Positions 19,042 through 27,827 of a DNA stretch of 64,000 nucleotides are shown here, piece after piece. The position numbers and the translations under genes were made by a program. The notes beneath the pieces are model-generated. The model saw only the letters and a program-made list of their open reading frames with translations. It had not been told where the DNA came from and ran no database searches. This DNA is from Rheinheimera pleomorphica (lineage in GTDB: Bacteria; Pseudomonadota; Gammaproteobacteria; Enterobacterales; Alteromonadaceae), in contig NZ_SIRR01000007.1 of assembly GCF_011634895.1 (NCBI RefSeq), positions 310,001-374,000 of the forward strand, given 5' to 3'. Numbering within the stretch: the stretch's first letter is position 1; the number at the start of each line of letters is the position of its first letter.

Positions 19042-19593
19042 TTAGCTCAGCTGCACCTGTACCTGATAATTGGCGGTAATTTGCGTAATCGCCTGCTGCA
19101 TATCACCGTCAAAGTCGGCGCACAGTTCAGCGTAGCTGTGGCGCAGTTTTAGCCGCTGAGTGGTTTTAACAAAGCGCAGCACTTCTTCTTTGCTGGTTAA
19201 AATAAGCCGTGGTACCCGGGCGTTATTGCCTGCTGCGTCTTTGGCAATCATGGTAAAGTACGAGGAATTACAGTGCTTTACTTTACCGGTTTGAATGTTT
19301 TGCGCTTCCACCCGAATGCCGACCACCATCGAGCTGTTGCCAACAAAAATAACTGACGCTTTTAACGTCACCAGCTCACCGACTTCAATCGGGTTGAGAA
19401 AATCAACCCGGTCGACCGAGGCGGTAACGCAGTATTGACCGCTGAATTTAGAGCCACTGGCAAAAGCGATTTGGTCCATCAGCGACAGTAAATAGCCACC
19501 GTGGATTTTACCGCTGAAGTTAGAATGTGATGGCAACATCAGCTGCGACAAGGTGACACGCGAGCTGCTGCTTTTTTTATACAATTCTGTCAT
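19042..19593 (-). CDS. Acyl-CoA thioesterase (YciA/Acot-type hotdog)
   Basis: 183 residues. The hotdog domain begins with LMLPSHSNFSGKIHGGYLLSLMDQIAFASGSKFSG, the pattern of hexameric YciA-like acyl-CoA hydrolases (N and HGG positions of the active site), followed by DRVDFLNPIEVGELVTL. The C-terminal 50 residues are an extra helical tail. Cytoplasmic enzyme that hydrolyses acyl-CoA to free acid and CoA; chain-length preference unknown. Single gene between RHS and the glr operon, same strand as both. Confidence 0.9.
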   Translation of the reverse strand: MTELYKKSSSSRVTLSQLMLPSHSNFSGKIHGGYLLSLMDQIAFASGSKFSGQYCVTASVDRVDFLNPIEVGELVTLKASVIFVGNSSMVVGIRVEAQNIQTGKVKHCNSSYFTMIAKDAAGNNARVPRLILTSKEEVLRFVKTTQRLKLRHSYAELCADFDGDMQQAITQITANYQVQVQLS

Positions 19594-19644
19594 GGGCTGT
19601 CGGGCTTAGGTTTGGGCTTGAGCTGTTTGTGCCAGTGTAGCAGC

Positions 19645-20001
19645 TTAATTCAGCTGTTGCGTCAGTGGTTTGTCCTGCACCAGGATCCAGGGTGAAATCA
19701 CCACGGCCCACAGTTCGGCTTTTTGCTGATACCACTGCTGCGCCTGCTGCTCGCTGGTGCGCCCCACGCTGCCGCTGGCCAGCCAGTCGGCTACCCGGGC
19801 TTTATCATCACGGCTAAAGGCAAAAGCCACCTCGACCAGATCCAGCTCTGGCGCGACGCTGATAACACTGCCGGCAGCGTAGAACTTTTGCAGTTCCAGC
19901 CAGTTAATACGGGCGGTTTCGCTGATAATTTTCGCTTTAATCAGCTCGGGGTTGTGCTCATCATCAATTAAATGGGCGTCCGGTGGAGTAATGGCAGTCA
20001 T
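19645..20001 (-). CDS. DUF2288 family protein
   Basis: 118 residues, the usual size for DUF2288. Conserved pieces: AKIISETARINWLELQKFYAAGSVISV, LDLVEVAFAFSRDD and WYQQKAELWAVVISPWILVQ. Function unknown in the family; soluble, no signal peptide. Starts two bases after the glrR stop and is very probably the last gene of the glrK-qseG-glrR operon. Confidence 0.88.
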   Translation of the reverse strand: MTAITPPDAHLIDDEHNPELIKAKIISETARINWLELQKFYAAGSVISVAPELDLVEVAFAFSRDDKARVADWLASGSVGRTSEQQAQQWYQQKAELWAVVISPWILVQDKPLTQQLN

Positions 20002-20003
20002 GC

Positions 20004-21353
20004 TTATTCGGCCTCGTCGTGTTGCTCGGCTACTTGTGCCGCGCTTAGCTCGTGTTTTTTAAGGAGTTTATAAAAGTCGGTACGGTTGCGCCCGGCCAGT
20101 TCGGCGGCGCGGGTTACGTTGCCTTCGGTCATTTGCAACACGCGAATTAAGTACTGGCGCTCAAACTGATCGCGGGCTTCGGTTAAGCTGGGCCAGTAGC
20201 TGCTGTCCTGCGACAGCGCCTGTTCTACCTGGGCGGCACCAATAACCGGGCTGTGTGTCAGCGCCACACATTGCTCTACCACGTTCACCAGTTGGCGCAC
20301 ATTGCCCGGCCATTTAGCGGTGGCCAGCAGCTGCATGGCATCATCTGAAAAACGGGTTACGTCTACCTGATGGCGCTCTACGCTTTGCTGCAGCACATGG
20401 CGCGCCAGCAGTGGAATATCTTCCGGCCGCTGCTCCAGCGTGGGCAGTTGCAGGTTGACCACATTCAGCCGGTAGTATAAGTCTTCACGGAAGCTGCCGT
20501 CCTGCATGGCTTGTTGTAAGTCGCGGTGGGTAGCCGATAACACCCGCACATTGATCGGGATAGTTTTACTGCTGCCGACCGGGCGGATTTGCCGCTCTTG
20601 CAGCGCGCGTAGCAGCTTTACCTGCAAGGCTACCGGCATATCACCAATTTCGTCTAAAAACAGCGTGCCGCCGTCCGCTTCGCGAAACAGGCCGCCATGC
20701 TCGGTGACGGCGCCGGTAAAGGCGCCCTTGGTATGGCCAAACAGCTCAGATTCCAGCAAATGCTCGGGCAGGGCGCCGCAATTAATAGCAACAAAGGGTT
20801 TGCCGGCACGCGGGCTGGCGTTATGGATGGCTTTGGCCAGCAGCTCTTTACCGGTGCCGCTGGCGCCGGTGATTAGCACGCTGACATCGCGCTGCGCCAC
20901 ACGATAACTTTGTTCCAGTAGCTCTGCCATCAGCGGCGAGCGGGTAATAATGTCCTCACGCCATTCGGCTTGCTCCGGTACCGACTGATGCACTGCATTT
21001 TGCAAAATATCGCGCAGCTCTGCAGTATTCAGCGGTTTGGTTAAAAAGCCGAACACACCACGCTGAGTGGCGGCAACCGCTTCAGGAATAGAGCCATGTG
21101 CTGTCATCAGCACCACCGGCAAGCCGGGGTAGCGTTTGGCAATTTCATCAAACAAACTCATGCCATCCAGCCCCGGCATGCGTAAATCGCTGAGAACGAC
21201 ATCGATACTGTGCTTGGCTAACAGCGGTAAAGCGGCCTCTGCACTGTCGGCACTGATCACCTGATAGCCTTCGCCTTCCAGCCGTAAGGTTAATAAACGC
21301 AGCAAGCTGGGATCATCGTCTACCAGCAATAAACGCGGTTTAGGGTTGGCCAT
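20004..21353 (-). CDS. glrR: Sigma-54-dependent response regulator GlrR (QseF)
   Basis: 449 residues. Receiver domain at 1-120 with phospho-acceptor Asp56 (VVLSDLRMPGLDG) and Lys in FLTKPL. AAA+ domain: Walker A GASGTGKE at 163-170, the sigma-54 contact loop GAFTGA at 210-215, Walker B TLFLDEIGD near 230. C-terminal Fis-type HTH (NVTRAAELAGRNRTDFYKLL). The C-terminal HTH sequence and the operon identify it as GlrR. It should activate sigma-54 promoters after phosphorylation by GlrK; in enterobacteria its targets include glmY and rpoE. Overlaps the end of qseG by 14 bases. Confidence 0.93.
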   Translation of the reverse strand: MANPKPRLLLVDDDPSLLRLLTLRLEGEGYQVISADSAEAALPLLAKHSIDVVLSDLRMPGLDGMSLFDEIAKRYPGLPVVLMTAHGSIPEAVAATQRGVFGFLTKPLNTAELRDILQNAVHQSVPEQAEWREDIITRSPLMAELLEQSYRVAQRDVSVLITGASGTGKELLAKAIHNASPRAGKPFVAINCGALPEHLLESELFGHTKGAFTGAVTEHGGLFREADGGTLFLDEIGDMPVALQVKLLRALQERQIRPVGSSKTIPINVRVLSATHRDLQQAMQDGSFREDLYYRLNVVNLQLPTLEQRPEDIPLLARHVLQQSVERHQVDVTRFSDDAMQLLATAKWPGNVRQLVNVVEQCVALTHSPVIGAAQVEQALSQDSSYWPSLTEARDQFERQYLIRVLQMTEGNVTRAAELAGRNRTDFYKLLKKHELSAAQVAEQHDEAE

Positions 21354-21945
21354 TGTTATCCTCTTGCACCACGGCAGGTTGGTTTAACTGGGCTTCTATC
21401 TGGGTGAGCGCATCAATTTTCTTTTGCAGCTCTTTGTTGGTTTTTTGCAGCCGGTCAATATTGTCATGCTGCTGGGCATTAAGCCGGGTCAGCGCACTAA
21501 CGGCCGATTCGGCTTCCAGCAGTTTTTGGTTAAACGCCAAATCCCAGCTGAGCAGTGCCGCTAACGGCGCTGGCAGCGTAGCCAGCTGCTCAGCTAACTG
21601 CATCTGCACGCGCAAGCGGCTAAGGTAAGGTGTGTCCGGGTGTAACTGCAGTATGGTGCGCTTTAGCTGCCAGACGTCGTCCTGTGCCGTGTCGGCATTG
21701 AGCAGCTCGCGCTCTTCGTTAATGCGGTTTAGCATGCCGGCGCGGTAATTTACCCAGGCTTGCAACGTTGCGGCATCGTCGCGGATCGCCAGCGGTGTGG
21801 CCACCGGCTCAGGCTCGGACAATGCCACGGCTTCCGGTTCAGCCTCTAGCGGTTGAACCGGCGCCGGCTGTGTTGGCGCGGGGGCAGGCAGCAACTGGCA
21901 GCCGGTTAACAGTAGCAGGCTGGCAAGGATCAGACGGGTTTTCAT
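21340..21945 (-). CDS. qseG: QseG/YfhG-like lipoprotein of the glr operon
   Basis: 201 residues. A lipoprotein signal ends at LLLLTGC, with Cys16 the lipidated residue. A Pro/Glu-rich linker (about 20-50) is followed by helices and a coiled coil near the C-terminus (LNAQQHDNIDRLQKTNKELQ). Its place between glrK and glrR matches YfhG/QseG, which interacts with the sensor kinase in enterobacteria and is an outer-membrane lipoprotein. Sequence of this family diverges quickly, so the name rests on size, lipobox, coiled coil and gene order. Start overlaps glrK stop by four bases (ATGA). Confidence 0.85.
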   Translation of the reverse strand: MKTRLILASLLLLTGCQLLPAPAPTQPAPVQPLEAEPEAVALSEPEPVATPLAIRDDAATLQAWVNYRAGMLNRINEERELLNADTAQDDVWQLKRTILQLHPDTPYLSRLRVQMQLAEQLATLPAPLAALLSWDLAFNQKLLEAESAVSALTRLNAQQHDNIDRLQKTNKELQKKIDALTQIEAQLNQPAVVQEDNNGQP

Positions 21946-23360
21946 GCGGGTTTTTCCTCTAACAGTGGTAGCCGCACCCGAATACAGACGTCGGCATAAA
22001 TCACATCTACTATATCGGCATGGCCGCCCAGCAAGCGGGCGCAGTCGGCGACGATCGACAACCCCAGCCCCGAGCCTTGCACCGCGTCAAACCGCGGTGT
22101 AGTACCGCGCTGAAAGGGTTCAAACAGTTTCTCGCGCAGTGCGGTCGGAATAGGGTTACCGTTATTGGCAACATCTAGCACCAGTTGATGCTCCTGTTGA
22201 TACAACTTTACCCATACCGGGCTGTTCTGGCTGCCATAGGCCTGGGCATTGTTAATAAGGTTATCCAGTATACGCCGGAATAGCGTGGCGTCGGTATAAA
22301 TAGCACTGAGCTGGCAGCTTAATTCTATGTTTTGGCCGCGCTGTTGCAGTGACAGGGCATGGTCGTTAAAACAGTCGTTAAATAATTGCTGTGGTGAATG
22401 CCAGTCGGGTTCTGGCTTGGCTTGCTGTAGCAGGCGGTTGTAATCCAGTAACTGCTCGGTTAGTACACTTAAACGGTCGGCACTGCCATTGAGCAGGCCT
22501 ACCACTTCCAGTTGCTGAGCATTAAGCGGGCCAACCAGTTGCTCGCTTAACAATGAACAGCCTTCGCGAATGCTGGACAGCGGGGTTTTTAACTCATGTG
22601 AGGCATGGCGCAGTAAAATAAGCCGCAGTGCTTCCAGTTGCTGTAAGCGTGAGCTGAGCCAGCGCAGCTGCTCGCCCAGCTCTGTTAACTCGCGTGGGCC
22701 GGTGAGCTTTTCATCCGGAAACTGATGCTGCTGACCAATGGCGCGGATCATCTTATCCAGTTTGCGTACCGGCGCGGTTATGCGGCCCGAGGCCCATAGC
22801 ACCAACAGTAAGGTTAACAGCACCAGGGCGACAGTTTGCCAGGCCAGTTGTTGTTGGCTGGCGACGACAAAGCGCTGTTGTTGCTGCAGGTTTTGCTCCA
22901 GCAATAACCAGATCTGCTGGGTTAACTGCTGTTGCTGTAGTCTGAACTGTTGCATTACCGGTTCCAATTCAGTGCTGCTTAAGGCGCTGAAGTTATCCAG
23001 TAACAAGGTTAGCTGATACTGTTGTTGCTGGCACAGCTGCGGCTGGCCAACGTTGTCGCACACCTGCTGTAGTAAGGTATGGTAGTTGTCGAGATGACTG
23101 CGCGCCACCCGGGCCAGAGCAGCCGTTTTAACTACGGCATGCTGGCGCACGGCACGCTCTATATCGACGACCAGGTTTTGCATATTTTCAGCGCGGCGCA
23201 CACTGGCGACAGAGGTTTCTGCTTCGGCCACCGCATTTTGACTCACCCCGCTTAGTGCCTTGTGGCTTTGCCATAGCAATACCGCCACCGGAATAAGGGC
23301 GAGGAAAAAGCTCAGTAATACCAGTTGGCGTAGAGACGCAGTTTGCAGTGAAAAGCGCAT
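21942..23360 (-). CDS. glrK: Sensor histidine kinase GlrK (QseE)
   Basis: 472 residues. TM1 at about 13-33 and TM2 at about 172-191 enclose a helical, Gln-rich periplasmic domain; a HAMP-like linker follows (APVRKLDKMIRAIGQQ). H-box LRHASHELKTPLSSI contains the phosphorylated His, then ATPase boxes N (LDNLINNAQAYG), G1 (DVANNGNPIP) and G2 (GSGLGLSIV). The LxxHASHELKTPLxSIxEG form is typical of GlrK. It should phosphorylate GlrR in response to an envelope signal. First gene of glrK-qseG-glrR-DUF2288. Confidence 0.93.
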   Translation of the reverse strand: MRFSLQTASLRQLVLLSFFLALIPVAVLLWQSHKALSGVSQNAVAEAETSVASVRRAENMQNLVVDIERAVRQHAVVKTAALARVARSHLDNYHTLLQQVCDNVGQPQLCQQQQYQLTLLLDNFSALSSTELEPVMQQFRLQQQQLTQQIWLLLEQNLQQQQRFVVASQQQLAWQTVALVLLTLLLVLWASGRITAPVRKLDKMIRAIGQQHQFPDEKLTGPRELTELGEQLRWLSSRLQQLEALRLILLRHASHELKTPLSSIREGCSLLSEQLVGPLNAQQLEVVGLLNGSADRLSVLTEQLLDYNRLLQQAKPEPDWHSPQQLFNDCFNDHALSLQQRGQNIELSCQLSAIYTDATLFRRILDNLINNAQAYGSQNSPVWVKLYQQEHQLVLDVANNGNPIPTALREKLFEPFQRGTTPRFDAVQGSGLGLSIVADCARLLGGHADIVDVIYADVCIRVRLPLLEEKPA

Positions 23361-23434
23361 AGTATGATGTCTTAATGCTAAGGCCTGTAAGCATACCTTA
23401 TTTTAGTGGCAAAAAAAAAAGCCATTGGCGGCAC

Positions 23435-23488
23435 AAAAAAAAGGCCAGTGGGGTGCTGGCCTGACAAAAATTCAGCCTTGCGGCTGAA
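23435..23488 (-). terminator. Two tandem minus-strand intrinsic terminators
   Basis: Read on the minus strand, TTCAGCC-GCAA-GGCTGAA (23488-23471) followed by TTTTTG comes first, then GGCCAG-CACCCCA-CTGGCC (23461-23443) followed by eight Ts. Both lie just after the small membrane-protein gene and before glrK. They should separate the two transcription units, so glrK needs its own promoter in 23361-23434 or some read-through. Confidence 0.88.
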
Positions 23489-23507
23489 CTCATGGGATCG
23501 TGACGGC

Positions 23508-23702
23508 CTAAGCCGCCTCTGCCAGATAAGGCGTGGGGTAAGCGGCTTGCGGTTGTAGCAGTGCCGGTTGTGTTGTTGCCAGTTGTGCCTGCTCCCACGC
23601 CAGCACGCTGTCGTTGTGCAGGTTTACCCGGCGTAGCATCGTAATAACGACGGCCACATTAGCCAGCAAAAACAGTACGGTACCTAATAAGAATAAATCC
23701 AT
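23508..23702 (-). CDS. Small single-pass membrane protein, unknown
   Basis: 64 residues from the ATG at 23702, which has GGAGG five to six bases upstream; a GTG at 23708 would overlap that site. The N-terminal 25 residues are one hydrophobic helix (DLFLLGTVLFLLANVAVVITML), followed by a short basic patch (RRVN) and a Gln/Pro/Ala-rich cytoplasmic or periplasmic tail. A strong ribosome site and a double terminator mark it as an independent real gene. I do not recognise the family. It lies just upstream of the glr operon on the same strand; regulation by GlrR is possible but I found no convincing -24/-12 promoter. Confidence 0.75.
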   Translation of the reverse strand: MDLFLLGTVLFLLANVAVVITMLRRVNLHNDSVLAWEQAQLATTQPALLQPQAAYPTPYLAEAA

Positions 23703-23759
23703 AACCACCTCCGTTAGGTGCAGCCGTTACGTCATTTGGCTGCGAAAACACGGTTTGAG

Positions 23760-23810
23760 GGAGAATGTGGCAAAGGCAGTTTGCTGTAACTTGCACTTGC
23801 GACATTCTCC
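23760..23810. promoter_or_regulatory. 14-bp inverted repeat upstream of the small membrane protein
   Basis: GGAGAATGTGGCAA at 23760-23773 and TTGCGACATTCTCC at 23797-23810 are inverted copies with one mismatch, 23 bases apart. They lie 58-108 bases before the small gene, in an otherwise empty AT-rich 339-bp gap up to the adenosine deaminase gene, and may be a pair of binding sites for a dimeric regulator. The rest of 23811-24041 shows nothing recognisable. Confidence 0.5.
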
Positions 23811-24041
23811 TGTAACGTCGCGTGGCCTAACTAATACAAGAGGTGTGCCAAGCTGTGAAAATAATTTTATATTAAATAAAAACAACAGCTTATTTGTTAT
23901 TGCTATCAGGGGGGAAGTGACAGGCCGGTTTAACTGTCGCCATTTGGCTACAGTTAAACGGCTTTAAATGTCGTTATGTTTAAATTCAATGACTTAGAGT
24001 GTATGCTTTTTGCGACAAACTATTTAACTATTTGAATTTAT

Positions 24042-25268
24042 TTAGATAAATCCATAGCGCTGGGCAACGCGGTCAAAATACTGCAAGCACTGCTTGGCGT
24101 ATTCGCGTTTTTCGACATAGCTACCGGGGAAAAAGCTCTTTTTAAAGCCGTAGGCGACCATGTCTTTCAGACGCTTTAGCGGTATATCAAAGTTATCCAG
24201 CGCCAGCTGATATTCACGGCTGACGGTGGTATTAGACACCAGGCGGTTATCGGTACAAATAACGGTAGCCATACGGTTATTCAGCATGTCTTTAAACTTG
24301 TGCTGCTTAATATCGCTAATGGCCGGATTGGTTTGCAGGTTGCTGGTTAAGCACACTTCAATGGCAATGCGCTTGTCGGCTATGTAGGAGGCAAGGTTAC
24401 GGATATAGGCGGCTTTGTCGCTAATGTTGGTATCGCTAATCATGTCCGGGATAAACATCGAATAACCATGGCCAATACGGTCGGCGTAGCACTCGGTAAT
24501 GGCTTCAAATACGCTTTCTGCGCCATAGGCTTCACCGGCGTGCAGGGTTTTTAATAAAAAATGCTGATGGGCATACTCGTACACCTCTTTAAACTTGCTG
24601 GCCGGGTAACCACTTTCCTGCCCGGCCAGATCCAGCCCAACAATCGGCACGCCCTCTTCATCGCGCAGCCGCACACTGGCGCGCACCAGCTCCATCGCTG
24701 CCAGCTTGATAACGTCCATCGGCGCAAAGTCACGCATCAGCTGAAACAGGTTGGTGTAATAGGGCGAAAAGCCTTTATCGCCAAACATGCGCATTGCACA
24801 GTTGATAATGCCATAGGCAAAAGGCGGCTTCTGCCCGCTTAACACTGGCTCAGAGCGGTTGTATTCGCTCATGGCACGTTTTAAGCCGTTGTTTACCGCA
24901 TGCATGACGCGGTCAAAATCGATGCCATTGGGTAAATCTATCAACAGCTGCGGCGCAAAACGTACTTCAATATAGTTAACCCCTTCGAGCTGGTTATCAA
25001 TGGCCAGTTCATAAGCGGCACGTTCTAAATTTTCCATATCGCGCAGCACCGCACAGGTGTACTGAAAGCAGTGCAGATACTCGGCTAAGTTGTTGTACTT
25101 TTCTTTAAACACAAGTTGTTTTAAGCCTTCTACCGTATCTGATGGCAGTTTAGTGCCGGTGCGCTTGGCCATCTCAATCAGACTGCTAAGGCGCAGGCTG
25201 CCGTCCAGATGCAGGTGTAAGTCGGATTTGGGCATTTCTTTGATAAATTCTGCAGAATAACGTGGCAT
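24042..25268 (-). CDS. Adenosine deaminase family protein
   Basis: 408 residues. ATG at 25268 with AAAGGAG upstream. Metallo-hydrolase motifs: KSDLHLHLDGSLR (two zinc His), TLHAGEAYGAESV (His and catalytic Glu), RIGHGYSM (catalytic His), CLTSNLQTN and ICTDNRLVSNTT (zinc Asp). The last motif reads TDN rather than the TDD of E. coli Add; TDN also occurs in other bacterial adenosine deaminases. It should convert adenosine or a related purine to inosine plus ammonia in the cytoplasm. Longer than Add (about 333 residues), so a different substrate is possible. Divergent from the secreted M24 peptidase. Confidence 0.87.
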   Translation of the reverse strand: MPRYSAEFIKEMPKSDLHLHLDGSLRLSSLIEMAKRTGTKLPSDTVEGLKQLVFKEKYNNLAEYLHCFQYTCAVLRDMENLERAAYELAIDNQLEGVNYIEVRFAPQLLIDLPNGIDFDRVMHAVNNGLKRAMSEYNRSEPVLSGQKPPFAYGIINCAMRMFGDKGFSPYYTNLFQLMRDFAPMDVIKLAAMELVRASVRLRDEEGVPIVGLDLAGQESGYPASKFKEVYEYAHQHFLLKTLHAGEAYGAESVFEAITECYADRIGHGYSMFIPDMISDTNISDKAAYIRNLASYIADKRIAIEVCLTSNLQTNPAISDIKQHKFKDMLNNRMATVICTDNRLVSNTTVSREYQLALDNFDIPLKRLKDMVAYGFKKSFFPGSYVEKREYAKQCLQYFDRVAQRYGFI

Positions 25269-25409
25269 AGCGGCTCCTTTACTCAGTCACAGATAAGTGT
25301 ACCGCAGTTTTCGCGCTTTTCGTCGGGAAAACGCGGCGCTAACCGGCTTAAACTGTTGCAGCTGGTGAAAAACTGGCTTACAACAGCAAGATAACAACAG
25401 GGAGATCAC

Positions 25410-26771
25410 ATGAAATTAGTTCTATCTGCACTGGCGCTGGCCGCCAGCTTAACGAGCCCTTTGGCCGCAAAAACCGATAACGTCAGTCAGGGCCGGCAGC
25501 TGGTTACGGCTGACGACTATCAGGTGTTGTCGCCTCGCGCGCGTATTGCACCGGAAAATCGCATTTTAACCGAGCGGCTGCAAAACCTGTTACCGCAGCT
25601 GATGGCCGAGACAGAACTTGATATGTGGCTGGTGATCAACCGCGAATACGCTGAAGACCCGGTGTATTTTACCTTAGTGCCGCAGCCTACTTTTGCTGCA
25701 AGGCGTACTACTATGCTGCTGTTTAATCGCAAAGCGGACGGCAGCATTGAAAAGTTGTCGGTTAATCGCTATCCGCTGGGTGCGCCTTATGAGTCCGCCT
25801 GGGCCGGTGGCAATCTGGAGCAGCAATGGCAAGCGCTGGCGGCGGAAATTATTAAACGTACCCCCGAGCAAATTGGCATTAATGTGTCTGAGCACTGGCC
25901 GGTGGCCGATGGTTTAACCTCAGGCTTGCATCAGCAGCTGTTAAAGGTGTTGCCTACGGAGTATCACAACCGCCTGGTACCGGCCGAAAAATTAGTGGTG
26001 CGCTGGTTAGAGCAGCGCACCGCAGCAGAGCTTGAGCTGTACCCGCAAGTGGTGAGTTTAGCCCGCAGCGTCATTGCCGAAGCCTTTAGCAATAAAGTGA
26101 TTACCCCCGGCGTAACGACGACTGACGACGTGGCCTGGTATATTCGCGAGCGTTTTGCGCAGCTGGATTTACCGGTTTGGTTTATGCCTTATGTTAACCT
26201 GCAGCGGCCGGGTGTTGCCTGCGAGGCGGATAACCCGTTTTGTGGTACCAGCGGTATTATTCAACGTGGCGATGTGCTGCATACCGATGTCGGTATTTGT
26301 TATCTGAAGCTGTGCACCGATACCCAGGAAATGGCCTATGTGCTGCAAAACGGCGAAACTGAAGCGCCTGCCGGCTTAAAAGCGGCACTGGCTACCGGTA
26401 GTCGCTGGCAGGACTTATTAACCGGCGAGTTTAAAACCGGCCGCAGTGGCAATGAGATTTTAGCGGCAACGCATAAAGCGGCGGCTAAAGCCAAAATTAA
26501 CCACAGCACTTACACCCATGCACTGGGCTTTGTTGGCCACGCGCCGGGGCCAACCATAGGTATGTGGGATAATCAGGGGCCGACGCCGGTGCAGGGCGAC
26601 TGGCCGCTATACGCCAACACCGCTTACGCTATTGAAGGCAATATCAAACAGGCCGTGCCAGAGTGGCAACAGCAGCTGGTGCAAATCAAGCTGGAGCAAA
26701 GCGCCTATTTTGACGGCAAACAGGTGATTTACCTGGCTGGCCGGCAAACGCAGTGGCATCTGATCCGCTAG
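25410..26771 (+). CDS. Secreted M24-family metallopeptidase (Xaa-Pro aminopeptidase-like)
   Basis: 453 residues with a signal peptide (to about LAAKT). The C-terminal pita-bread domain has the five metal ligands: Asp in LHTDVGI, Asp in CTDTQEM, His in FVGHAPGP, Glu in YAIEGNI and Glu in IKLEQS. An N-terminal creatinase-like domain precedes it. Members remove N-terminal residues, often before proline; export suggests it works on peptides in the periplasm. GGGAGATCACATG gives a good ribosome site. A short GC-rich hairpin at 26782-26805 lies where it meets the convergent LysR gene. Confidence 0.9.
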   Translation: MKLVLSALALAASLTSPLAAKTDNVSQGRQLVTADDYQVLSPRARIAPENRILTERLQNLLPQLMAETELDMWLVINREYAEDPVYFTLVPQPTFAARRTTMLLFNRKADGSIEKLSVNRYPLGAPYESAWAGGNLEQQWQALAAEIIKRTPEQIGINVSEHWPVADGLTSGLHQQLLKVLPTEYHNRLVPAEKLVVRWLEQRTAAELELYPQVVSLARSVIAEAFSNKVITPGVTTTDDVAWYIRERFAQLDLPVWFMPYVNLQRPGVACEADNPFCGTSGIIQRGDVLHTDVGICYLKLCTDTQEMAYVLQNGETEAPAGLKAALATGSRWQDLLTGEFKTGRSGNEILAATHKAAAKAKINHSTYTHALGFVGHAPGPTIGMWDNQGPTPVQGDWPLYANTAYAIEGNIKQAVPEWQQQLVQIKLEQSAYFDGKQVIYLAGRQTQWHLIR

Positions 26772-26788
26772 CAATATTTTGCTGCACC

Positions 26789-27712
26789 TCAGGCTGAGGT
26801 GGCAGAGGCGTATTTGTTAATATTGGCAAACGCCAGCAAGATGTCTTTGGCATAACTTACTCTGGGGTGCTTTAACGCCCCTTTGCGCCATACCAGATAA
26901 ATAAAATTTTCCGGCCCGGGCTCACCAAGGTACACCAGCTGGCCCTGTTTGACTGCATCACGGCACAGATAATCCGGCAGTACGCTGTAACCAACGCCTG
27001 CTTTAACAATGCCGGCAATAGCGCGGATATCCGGGCAAATAGCGGCTATTGGCGACTGACAGGGCGCATTAAACACAGCATTAAAATAATGCCGGATTAA
27101 CGGCAGTGTCGGGTCGTAACTGATCACCGGATACAACCTCAGCCGCTCAGCATCCACGCTTTGTTGCAGCAAATGTGAACCCGTAAAGCGGTTGGCTACC
27201 AGCATTAGCCGTTCGCTATCAATAATCTGATAATCATACAGCGCCGGATCGGGCGCGGACGCGGTAATGGCCAGTTCCGCTGTACCTTCGGCCAGTAGCT
27301 GATAAATACGCTCTTTATTGCCTAAATGCACGACTAAATTAACTTCGCCCGCCTGCAACAGGTTAGCAAACTGTGCACCGGCGATCTGGCTGATATATTC
27401 CGCTGGCCCAGCAATGTTCAGCGTACCATAGACTGCATTATTGCGATTACGCACCGACGCCAGCTTTTGTTCTACCGCATCTAAATGGGCTGATACCTGC
27501 AGTGCCAAATCATGTGCCGCCGCCGTCGGCTCTACACCTCGGGCTTTGCGTTCAAATAAGGCAAAGCCCACTAATGACTCAATGCTTTGAATATGCGCGG
27601 TTGCGGCCGGTTGCGACAAACCCAGATTAGCGGCCGCCCGGGTAATAGTGCCGCAGCGGTAAACCTCGACAAAGGTGCGTAACTGCACAAAGTAAGACAT
27701 CGCATCAGCCAT
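26789..27712 (-). CDS. LysR-family transcriptional regulator
   Basis: 307 residues. N-terminal winged HTH (GTITRAAANLGLSQPAATAHIQSIE), then a LysR substrate-binding domain. Two starts are possible, 27712 and the in-frame ATG at 27700; neither has a clear ribosome site. The downstream start would leave a long palindrome wholly outside the gene. Divergent from a PfpI-like protein and a YqhD-like reductase, which it probably controls in response to an aldehyde or redox signal, by analogy with (but not homology to) the AraC-type YqhC of E. coli. Confidence 0.92.
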   Translation of the reverse strand: MADAMSYFVQLRTFVEVYRCGTITRAAANLGLSQPAATAHIQSIESLVGFALFERKARGVEPTAAAHDLALQVSAHLDAVEQKLASVRNRNNAVYGTLNIAGPAEYISQIAGAQFANLLQAGEVNLVVHLGNKERIYQLLAEGTAELAITASAPDPALYDYQIIDSERLMLVANRFTGSHLLQQSVDAERLRLYPVISYDPTLPLIRHYFNAVFNAPCQSPIAAICPDIRAIAGIVKAGVGYSVLPDYLCRDAVKQGQLVYLGEPGPENFIYLVWRKGALKHPRVSYAKDILLAFANINKYASATSA

Positions 27713-27731
27713 CAGATATATGATGGCTGAT
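27704..27731. promoter_or_regulatory. 11-bp perfect inverted repeat, likely LysR operator
   Basis: ATCAGCCATCA (27704-27714), six-base AT centre GATATA, then TGATGGCTGAT (27721-27731). It overlaps the upstream start codon of the LysR gene and lies about 100 bases before the PfpI-like gene, the normal position for a site used by the regulator both for autorepression and for activating the divergent operon. Confidence 0.7.
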
Positions 27732-27827
27732 CATAAAAGCGCTGAATTCTACCTGCAAGCTAATTCTTCTACACTTAGCGTCACACCCTGCCCTAAAGGG
27801 CTTACAGAAACACAAATGAGGCTAATG

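Noticed and set aside
23709-23830. Sigma-54 promoter before the small membrane protein
   Set aside because: TGGCA and TTTGC elements exist but are two bases too far apart and on the wrong strand; no proper -24/-12 pair found.
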